This document shows positions 55,053-64,000 of a DNA stretch of 64,000 nt, piece after piece (position 1 is the stretch's first letter; each line of letters opens with the position of its first letter). The notes beneath the pieces are model-generated. The model searched no databases. It saw only the letters and a program-made list of their open reading frames with translations, and had not been told where the DNA came from. This stretch comes from Beroe forskalii. Its lineage: Eukaryota > Ctenophora > Nuda > Beroida > Beroidae. The stretch lies in contig WFMF01000064.1 in the NCBI GenBank assembly GCA_011033025.1, positions 124,001-188,000 on the forward strand. Direction: 5' to 3'. Made by a program: the position numbers and the translations under genes.

Positions 55053-56484
55053 GCTCAATATGATGATTTTGATATGAATACAGTTACTCGAATTTATTTT
55101 GATTTTCAACTAGGTGGGACTAGGGATAATAATTAACACATCAGTTTAGTTTTGGCATGTTAAGATTTTATTTATTATCTCAGGAGCCAGCCATGATGTT
55201 TCCCAAAATTTTCAAATACTCTGTGGTATCCAGTTGGAGCTTTTATAAGTTGTTGAAATTGAGAACACAATTCGTTGAAAGTGGGAACACAATCATAGAT
55301 TAAAATGTCTTCAATCTTCAGTTGTGGGAAGTTGACCATCTCAGTTACAGATCCATTTCCAGTGAAAAATGCACCACAGTTGAATTCGAATCGTGTCCGG
55401 GAAATATGGCAGGCTTCCTGTTTACTTTTTAAATTCAGTTAATTTAAGCCTCGTGCATAAGTTGTACTGATGAGTTTGAGCATGTGGAAACTGTGTGAAA
55501 TACGCGTGTGTGGATATCATATGATTTTATCATTATTTTGAAACAATCCTTAAAAACAACAAAAAATACAATACCTATCACAACTGTTTGAGATTGCATG
55601 ATATTAATAATAAATAAAATGATTATCGAGATGTACATGCTGTAAATTGTATAAAGTTGTTAAATTAAAGACTAATTCAGCCTTTTAGATTTAGACGTTC
55701 TTTTGTTATTCGTTTCACGCCCATTAACAGTCTTGAGACCAATTAGAAATTTTTTGATAGCTCATAGCTGATATTATAAAATGAGCATTGACCGATGACG
55801 GTTTATCAGTTTAGTTATTTTGCTTTACTGCATGTTTCTGAAGTAAACGAGCTAATCTAACCAGCTAATCCAACACTTGTCATAGGATATGTACGTCGTA
55901 CGATTGCCTCCAGACAGATTTCCAGCCATGGATACATTTCCAGCCATGGATACATGCAGCATTCCTCTCTGACAGACGCTCCACGTGACATGGGGCTCTG
56001 GTCACGTGATATGGGACACTGGTCACATGACATGGGTCCCTGGCTCCCTGGACGTGACTTTGGACTTCTGAATATTATGCTCCCTGGACTGTGCTCTCCC
56101 AGCAGTTTACCCCGGATTTCTCGGAAAAAGATGGAGCATGAACTCCAACAAGTTCATATTATTACCACCTAGGACATTTAATACAATATTCAGTTATGTT
56201 ACTACTACTACTGTTATATCAGCATAATTATGTCACATATTGTTATTAATATTACAACTACTGTTTAAATGTTAGTATGCAATTCATCAAGGTCTTGACT
56301 CCCCTCTTCTTCGCTGGAAGCAGAACTGTGATAATGGTTCATTGGTAGAAACAGCCTATAAATTCGGTTATTCTATGGCAATCCACAGTATTGGCCACTA
56401 CAGTGAGTCCAGAGGTTGGACTGTGTGAGCCTCCGGGCTAGAGATCTAATCCAGACATTTGATAAGATGTAAAGACACGCGCCA

Positions 56485-56537
56485 ATCGGGTCCATTTTGG
56501 AATACTCCCCGAGGGTGGAAACCAATATGGACCCGAT
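56485..56537. repeat. palindromic repeat ATCGGGTCCAT/ATGGACCCGAT
   Basis: Arms ATCGGGTCCATTTTGG and CCAATATGGACCCGAT around a 21-bp loop; the left arm recurs at 16,208. Confidence 0.65.
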
Positions 56538-57401
56538 CAGGCGATAGTATCTATTTATGAGTATCTTAGAATGTTTCTTTTTAGTTTTGTTTTTTTTGAA
56601 ATCTATGATGATAACATCTCTCCTATTTGACAGATGGACATGAGGACGAATACCAGTGACATTGGACTCTTTACCTGAGATAGGGTGCCAGGACGTCTCA
56701 GTGGAAGCTAGTCTGAATCATGATATCTTGAAAGTCAAGTAAGTCTTATTCATGAAATTCTCACAAGACACTTATTTTACTGATGAAAATCTGTTGGGTC
56801 AGTACTATAAGCGCGTACTCGTGACACCTTAATGGGCTGTTTTTGGCTACTTTTCAAGAAACCACTGGTTTCACCAAACATTAATTTACCGAATACATGA
56901 GTTTTACAATTCTCTGTCGCGACTGTTTGCAATTGAGACGATGAGCTAATACGCAGCAGACAACTTTAATCTTCCAATTAGCTTCTAGGACTCAACTATC
57001 GGGACAAACCCCCTCCTTCCAGGCAAATGTTGGTCTCAATATTGCAACATTTTCCCACTTTTCTGGTCATGCTGTACTTTTTCTTGCATAAACAGCTTTG
57101 CTGTCGCAGGGTTTCATTGGACTTTAAGACGAAGAGGAAATGTGCACTTCTTCGGCAGAAAGCATTTTATCATTTACTCTTGTTGGTCCCCAATTTCATG
57201 ACGCCTTGTTATAACTGTAGGTCTAATTTTACTATGATTTCACATATCCTTCATTTCAGTCTACTCTTGTTTTCAATTAGATTTTTCATTCATAACGTTA
57301 TATTTTACGAAGAATTGTTATTATTTCATTATTTTATGGCCAAGGGGCCGTATCTTACGACGTAAGCGCATACCTCGGGGGCGTGTTCCAGTAATTAATG
57401 A

Positions 57402-57465
57402 TGACGTCAACGAACGTTTCCCTTTTTCGAAACACCCTTACTTTAGGGTGTGTTGCCCTATAAAA
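57402..57465 (+). promoter_or_regulatory. candidate promoter: CRE plus TATA box
   Basis: TGACGTCA (57,402-57,409) and TATAAAA (57,459-57,465) lie about 50 bp apart, followed by pyrimidine-rich sequence and TTCTTTCAG at 57,515. This could start a non-coding first exon, possibly of the serpin 4.6 kb downstream, whose first coding exon also begins at an acceptor. Inference only. Confidence 0.35.
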
Positions 57466-57519
57466 CCTTCCTTATCTCCCAAAAACTCACCTATCGTTCT
57501 GTTCATTCTTTCAGAAAGT

Positions 57520-60500
57520 TTGAATCGTCATCCTCCCAGCTCTTTGATTTACTCTCATTATCCCGGGACTATTACAAATAATTTGCCGTGATATTTGACT
57601 TTTTGCAATCGTAATATATTTCCGGCTGATATTTCAGAGTATATCCGGATGTGCCATGATTTTTACGAAGGTGGAGTCTCTAATTATCAGTCAGAACTTC
57701 CACCCTGCACGTTTCATGGTATTTACTTGTTGCGCGCAAACGGCAGGCGCGCCAGATGACGTCACTATCATAGTTTAGAATGGTGAGTTGATGACTCTGA
57801 GCCGCCGATTTCCCTTGCGTAGGATTACTCAAGTTTGACATCGTGGGAGTTTTTAACAGCCGGAGGATATCTTATTTAACACTCTGGGAAGGGCGATCAT
57901 AATTCACTTCACTTGTTTCCTGTTTTCTTAGTGAAGGTTCACAGTTTAATTGAAATTTTTTTCTTCGAGACAGTGAATAGCAATTAAAAGTTCACTGAAT
58001 ATCATTGCATTGGAATGCCACAGTACGAATATTCAACTGAATTAATAGAGGTCGTTGACTTGTAAGCGTTGATAATCATACGATACTGACTCGAAAATGA
58101 AGTTAAAGGTAACCTTTGATAGTTTGTGTCACCACTTTTCCCAGTCCCACTCCTCCTCGCATAATGAGTAATAAGATTCGTCATACAAAGTCACGTGACC
58201 CGTTGGGAGGGTTCATTTGATGGCGACATTCCGTGTTTCATTGCGACATGTTATCTGGAATGTGGACAAGGAAACCCTGTGTCTCATCCTAACGCGAGAT
58301 TTTCCTTATATGCGACTTTCTGATGCAATTTTATGTTGTCGATAAGCGACCTGTCGTGAATCTGTAATTATTAACTGATAAGATTAAGTATTGTTCTTGT
58401 TGGTCCATAACCCTCCCGTTGCAACTGTGCATGTCCCCATGTAACGAAAAAAAGCAATTTGCAACTGTCGGAAAACGCTTTATTAGACGATTGGATAATA
58501 TTGGCGCCGTTACGATGCTTTTTTGGAGCGCAGTTAATGACCTTGCGCCGCCTATTCTTCTCGTGGGGCAGTTTAATGTAGCACTTTTAGAATCCCCAGT
58601 CCACTCATTGCACTGACGCAATAAACGCGAATTAATTATTTTAATTTCGGGACGCTTCGTTGGAAGTTTCAGTTATTCCGGACGAGGTGTCAATAAAAGA
58701 GGCGCCTCGGCAATACTCACCACCCTTTCCTCTAGAAATATTTCATTTCTATTTTCCCCGGTATAGTACTTTGCATTGCAATCTTGTTACAATCAAAAAC
58801 AGTTTGATCTGTAAAAATCCAACGCTAATATCAAATCAGTTTCAAATTGTTCGGTGGATCCCACATGTATCTCTGTATTCAACCACTGTGTTGACCAAGC
58901 AAGCATCCGTGTGCCCGCTGACCAGTTTAAGATTTTTTATTAACTTCAGTTTCAATTTGCATGTCGTCAAATGCTCGCATGACGCATTCCTCCCAGTGGG
59001 GGAGGGGAGATCGAGGGGCTTTAATATGAACCTTGATGAGCCTTAAGTTTAATATTGGTTTGAAATTGCTGAAAATCTTATTGCAGATTTTCAAATGAGC
59101 CAATTGACCACTCTCTTTGGCCAGCCAGGGCCAGGGTACGTTCCATATTTAATGGTTCATGGTTTATATCATGGCAATGGTCAGGATATCGATAGCTTTT
59201 TTCAAACGATCTCTCTACAATTTCCCACGCTATAATTAGCATTAGTGGATGTAAATTGGGTGAAAGGGCCGGTGGTATGCGTGGAATTTGAATAGCGAAT
59301 TAACGATAGCCGATACAAGAGGGTGCTGACAGGACTCCAACTGTTTAACTTGCGAACGAAGCCTTAGCACCGCCCTCATTTGTGAATTACAAATTAGCAA
59401 GTGCTCCTGATGACGTTCATGCTCAGGAATGTTGATGACGTCATCAACAGAAAGAACTTTTCCTTTGCTTCCCTCCTATCAAAGTATCGGGAAAGCAAAA
59501 AGAGGTTGGGTAGGGAAAGATAATTGCATACTTTCCATAGAAGTGGTGGTGATGCAATTGCAGCTGGAAACTGGACAGTTGTCACTGGATTATTGATCTC
59601 CATTCTTCACATAGTATTAGGTCAGAGTTTTCACTGAAAATCCAGTGGAGCAGTTAGAATTTTGTGTTTGCAAAAATTGGCGCATTCAGGGCCCTGGGGA
59701 AATATAATCTTTCACCGATGGGATCGATTCGATAAGTTGTTTCAATTTCTTGACATTCTGTTCTCACCCGATATATTAAAGTTGCGAGGGCTAGACAAAT
59801 TTAGGGAAACCCCAAGGATTCACCTGGAATCTGGATAATGTGCGAGGGGAGTGAGAAAGGGAAGACAGCAGAGTGAGGGCTTTAAGTTTGTTACTGTCAA
59901 ATTAGTTGACGCACCCGTTCTTTTGTAAATCCTGTAAATTCACTATTTCCTTGACAGACGTTTTTCTTTTGTGATCACTCATCTTTATCGGAATATTGGT
60001 ATATTCTAATGTTACCCTCAAGTTCACCAGCGTGAATATGAGCATAATTCTATCAAAAAGTTAGCACAAACTGAGGATTGAATCGTTCAGCAACTGAATA
60101 CAGATGATTTAGATTTTGATTACCAGAAATAGAATATTTTCGTAATCGAATATCTAAATGGCTAAATGAAAAAGATCTTTCTCTTCTAAATGCAATTCTT
60201 CAACCGCAATAAATTTGATGACAGATTTATCCATATTCAGAACGATTTAATCTCTTTTGAAGTGAAATAAGCCTACTAGAATCTCAGGTTAAATCCCTGA
60301 TATCTTATCTCAGGATCTCCTATCTCCCTGGGATTGCTTTGGGCATGCATTCCTCCCACCTCCTATCTTCCCAGACTATTTCCAGCGTTTTCTTGGAATG
60401 CAGTCCGCTAGCAAGCAGGAAGGCTGGTTTAACACCTTTAAACGCCCGCCTCTCCTTGCATCCACGGTTGCTGCATATCCCCCACCATTACCCTGCAGCT

Positions 60501-62057
60501 CTATTATCAGGGAGGAGGAGGAGAGTTAAACACGCCGCTATTTTAACAGAGTAACGAGGCCTATCCACGCCCAGAGAGCTCTTACCGGGTGTTGATTAAG
60601 TTATTGATAAGTGCCGAACACCTGTTGATGGCTCAGTTCACTCTGATGCAGTGGCTGTGGTGGGCTACCCTTCCCTGCGGATTTTAAGAGGTTTTCCAGA
60701 AGCATAATTTGAGGTGATTAGGAGGCTGGTTTGCAAGCAAATCATCGCCTGACGTGTTGATCCATGAACCTTTTCTCCTGTGAAAGCATACTATGGAATG
60801 CTATTTAGTGCTTATGTCACTGCCCTCTCGTTCTATGTTAGGTTTTTAGGAATGTTGATCTTATCAGTTGACAGAAAATATGTGCAACTATATGAACCCT
60901 TTGTTCTTGTTCACTCCAAGTTCATCAGAACGCTTTGTTTTTGTTCCCTCCAAGTTCATCAGTTCATTGAGTTCTGTCATTCGTATGACGTGTTTTTGTT
61001 CGTAAAGTTGATTTGTGATAGACTCATGAAGATCATTTCCAAACTCATTTCAGTTTGTCCGTTTAACAATCTTCATTATACCAGTCCCATACTGAAGTAG
61101 AAAACAGACTGACGCCCCTTTTTGTTTGAATTCTAATATGCCTTACATTTTCAAGCAAGATTGTTAAATACGGCAAAAACTACGGCACGTATTTTTGGCT
61201 GAAACTACCGTATTTTTCCTCATCAGTTTTGCTTAAATTTAAAATCAGCCGTATTTTCACGTCTTTTTCACATATTTAACCTCTATCGATTCATTTTTTT
61301 TTCATTTTAAGACACGTATTTTGTAGGAAAATACGCGTATTTTTTCAGATCTCACGTCGCTTTTTTTGCGACTTTTCCTCCCGCTCATACCATTACTCTT
61401 TTCCACTGTCAAGTGTTGCTAAATTTACTAAAACGCCCCCGCTTAAAATGAACGTTGTTTTTGGCTGTTGCTGTGCCTGTTATCATGCATATTAAGTTCA
61501 TTGTAGACATGAATAGCTCAGATTCCGGGAGCCTGGATTCTTGGAATCCATGTGTGATTTATGATCATGTACTTTTTTCATCAGATTTGTTGTGCGTTCT
61601 TGGAAAATCTCCAATTGATTTTTGCATAAATAATTCGTCCAGGGACTGTTAAGTCATTTGTCGCTGAATTCTATTCAACTCACGTTTGATAGAAAATTAA
61701 TGAATTTCTATTTTTACAACTTCTTCATACTCACGCCTTTGAAAGTCACATGAAAACGTGTCTTATTCTTATGTAACTTATGTTCCTTCCCTTCCCCTTC
61801 TATGCTGGTTTCACTACTACCAATAGACAAATCGAGTCCAACTACTGTGGTTTGTGAGGTTAAATATATGATCAAAACGAAAAAAACATTTCCTCTAATA
61901 ATCACCACTATCTTCACCAATTTTCGCTCAAAGCGATCGTTTGAGCGTCGGAAATTTACCATTTTTGAAATGAAAATTTCTCCAAAGTTCAATTTAATTT
62001 CAATCCATCTTCATGATATTGATTTCTGGGTACTATGCTAACTCACCTCCCCTCTAG
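57520..62057. other. intergenic or serpin 5' intron
   Basis: No coding exon recognised on either strand. Contains another CRE-bearing motif copy (57,756-57,795) and the exact 18-bp palindrome GTTGATGACGTCATCAAC near 59,430. Confidence 0.4.
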
Positions 62058-62073
62058 CCATACACCCACTGCC

Positions 62074-62307
62074 ATGTCTACTCTCCTCCTCCTCCTCCTC
62101 TCCCTCCTGTCCCTCTCCTCCTCTCGTCCTGCCTCCCATCTTGACACCGCTGAAGATGACACCGCGTGCTGTGACACCTCCCCCCGGGCCTCCAACACGG
62201 CACAACTCTCCCACAAGTTCGCCTACGAGCTGATTGGCGACCATGCCAGACAGAATGGGAACCAGGACGTGGCCCTCTCTCCCTACAGTATCATCAGTGT
62301 GCTGCAG
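62074..62307 (+). CDS. serpin coding exon 1
   Basis: 78 codons from the ATG at 62,074 to CTGCAG|GTAATT, phase 0. Contains the signal peptide, an acidic pro-like segment (DTAEDDTACC) with Cys pair, and serpin helix A. Confidence 0.93.
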
Positions 62308-63987
62308 GTAATTATTAGCCGGTAATTAGTCAGTAATTGAACATCGGTGCCGACCTTGTTTTTCCGCATTTTGCCCGATGCGTATAACGTGGCCCTGTTC
62401 CTCTCCTTCACCCTTTTGCATGTGGAGTTTACCTCGGATATGGGTGCAAAATGGGATAATGGTGCAAAAACTGACCAAAAAAGAAGGAAGCAAAGGAAGG
62501 CATCGGTGGAATAGCCAACGACCCGTTAATCTTCACAATAGGTTCTGGAATGAAGTCTATTTAATTTGTATTAGACTCATGGTCGAACCGCTCAGACTCC
62601 AGTCTAACAAAAACTAATTATATCTCGCTGATTTCTTAGCCTTGATTTAATTAAACCGCTGCACTTTTCAAAAGTCTGACGAAAATCTCTGAACTATACT
62701 TTCATGACTGATTTATCCTGTATTCTGTGTTGGAGTGCCCCAGAAGAAGTATCAGATCTTTACAGACCGTGTTTTACAGGCGCTCTCACTCGGAACGAGA
62801 GGAATGACTAGACTGGAAATCGATTCTAGACTAAAGTATACGACGGACGAGAATCACGAAATAATGAAATGCAGTCTCGACTCCTTCAAGAAGGTAAAGT
62901 TGAGAATGTTCCGCAGTGAAGGGCCGCTCAAGTTCACGCCCCGGTCATTTAGAGTGTGTTTAGGGTATAGGGTTCATTTAGGGGGCTTTAAGTTTAAGGT
63001 GCGTCAGGGGACTGGTCATTGGCCCATTTATGTTGTAGCATGTAACAACCTTACATCATGAACTGTTACGAGATCGTTAAAAGGAAATTAAAGACAATAA
63101 TGTAATGAGTGGAATAGGACTTTTTCCGCAAATTTTTTCTTCTGGTAAGTATTTCCCTGAGGATTCAATCAAATAAAGGCAGCTTTGTTTGGCTTTTTAA
63201 CCCCTCACACCAAAAATAGGTGTTTAAACGTCATGAACTTACAACATTGCGCTATGATAATGACGTCATCTTGACCGCCTATATCCCAGGAATCTAACGT
63301 GACGGTGCTGGTGGCTAGCCGGCTGTTCGCGGAGGATTACCTGATGAAGTGTCTGGACCCTGTGTTTGCGGCTGAGCTCAAGTACTACTATAACTCAGAC
63401 GTGGAGGGGGTACCCTTCACCAGCGAGCCGGTCAAGGCCTGGGCCAGGATCAACCAGTTTGTGGAGGACAAGACCAACGGCATCGTGTCCGACTTCATGC
63501 AGAGGTGAGGGCATTATTACCTGGGTTAGCTGCTTCTAATTAACGATTCAATATATTGTAAACTCAGGTTGACAGATGGAGTTTTACTGAAGTTTACGTC
63601 TCATTAGTCATTCCTTAGCCTCCCCTTACACCAAACCCTTTCACCTCTTAAAGATATGTGTGTACATGACTTGGTCGATGAACTTGAAGAGACGCGCATT
63701 CTGAATTTCAGTGCGCGCAATCAACAAGTTCTCATAGAATTTCTGTCAAAAGTACAGTCTTTTTACGCGTCTTTGCGTCCGCCAGGTACGACCAGACGGA
63801 AGTGATGTACGTGAACACGATCGTGTTCAAGGGACAGTGGAAGCAGCAGTTCAACAAGTCGATGACCCGGGCCGGGTCATTCTACCCTGCCCCGCACAAG
63901 AGCATCAGTGTCCCCATGATGACCGTAGACGGCATCTTCCGCTCTAACACTCTCTACAAATACAGCTACTACGGGGACAACCTCAAG
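62074..63987 (+). CDS. secreted serpin, 5' part (four coding exons)
   Basis: Coding exons 62074-62307, 62744-62893, 63290-63504 and 63786-63987, all in phase, about 267 codons before the window ends at AAG|GTATGT. Starts with a signal peptide (MSTLLLLLLSLLSLSSS) just after an acceptor (CCCCTCTAG), so the 5' UTR is spliced. Serpin landmarks: FAYELIGDHARQNGNQDVAL, then SPYSIISVLQ (helix A/B), ALSLGTRGMTRLEI (helix D region), VLVASRLFAEDYL, ARINQFVEDKTNGIVSDFM (shutter and helix F), and VNTIVFKGQWKQQF (strand 3A). The reactive-centre loop lies beyond the window, so inhibitory status and target cannot be judged. Confidence 0.95.
62744..62893 (+). CDS. serpin coding exon 2
   Basis: 50 codons, phase 0 at both ends: KKYQIFTDRVLQALSLGTRG and on to SLDSFKK. 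The LGTRG block matches the conserved LGARG of serpins. Confidence 0.9.
63290..63504 (+). CDS. serpin coding exon 3
   Basis: 215 bp after ATATCCCAG: ESNVTVLVASRLFAEDYLMK and on to VEDKTNGIVSDFMQ, ending two bases into a codon at AGAG|GTGAGG. Confidence 0.95.
63786..63987 (+). CDS. serpin coding exon 4
   Basis: Starts with the base completing Arg, then YDQTEVMYVNTIVFKGQWKQ and on to YSYYGDNLK; donor AAG|GTATGT, phase 0. The remaining exons lie outside the window. Confidence 0.94.
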
Positions 63988-64000
63988 GTATGTCTGTTCT

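Larger units (their letters stand above)
54750..57390. other. CCP1 3' region and intergenic
   Basis: No further gene. A three-copy GACATGGGNCNCTGGTCAC repeat lies at 55,985-56,045 and a palindromic repeat at 56,485-56,537. Confidence 0.45.

Overview
The window reads as genomic DNA of an invertebrate animal: intron-rich genes with GT-AG junctions, TATA promoters, LINEs, Helitrons, hAT-like MITEs and many minisatellites. I cannot fix the phylum from sequence alone; the gene set (a trefoil/aerolysin pore-former, a small secreted PLAT protein, a secreted serpin) would suit a lophotrochozoan or another marine invertebrate, but that is inference.

Layout. 1-5,520: a 40-bp tandem repeat, then a 4.5-kb nested palindrome built of minisatellites. 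5,520-10,430: two 5'-truncated LINE pieces, a hairpin MITE and unremarkable AT-rich DNA. About 10,435-54,749 (+): one large gene, the cytosolic carboxypeptidase CCP1/AGTPBP1 (tubulin deglutamylase), for which I could place 23 coding exons plus two doubtful 3' exons. The exons code for its armadillo-like N-terminus, the acidic linker, the pre-catalytic N-domain and the complete M14 zinc site. Intron phases agree from exon to exon almost throughout. Its 5' end was not found.

Three other genes lie inside CCP1 introns: an intronless TATA-driven 164-residue gene (+, 33,182), an intact secreted trefoil/aerolysin-like gene (-, 36,845-37,741) with fossil copies on both sides, and a two-exon secreted Cys-rich/PLAT gene (-, 50,626-51,745). 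After CCP1 comes about 7 kb without a recognised gene, then the first four coding exons of a secreted serpin (+, 62,074 to the window edge).

The most unusual signal is in the CCP1 introns. The intron at 27,560-31,468 is almost wholly two minisatellites, each an amplified copy of one of its own splice junctions: about 23 copies of a 45-bp unit carrying exon end plus 5' splice site, then about 30 copies of a 99-bp unit carrying 3' splice site plus exon start. The intron at 46,801-48,212 shows the same process at low copy number (donor junction three times, acceptor junction twice). Several other introns carry pyrimidine-rich minisatellites running straight into the acceptor.

Other notable items: canonical Helitrons (one inserted in the aerolysin fossil with its empty site visible in the intact paralogue, two in head-to-tail tandem), two MITEs with exact 8-bp target duplications, and a foldback element with about 20 GATC sites in 324 bp.
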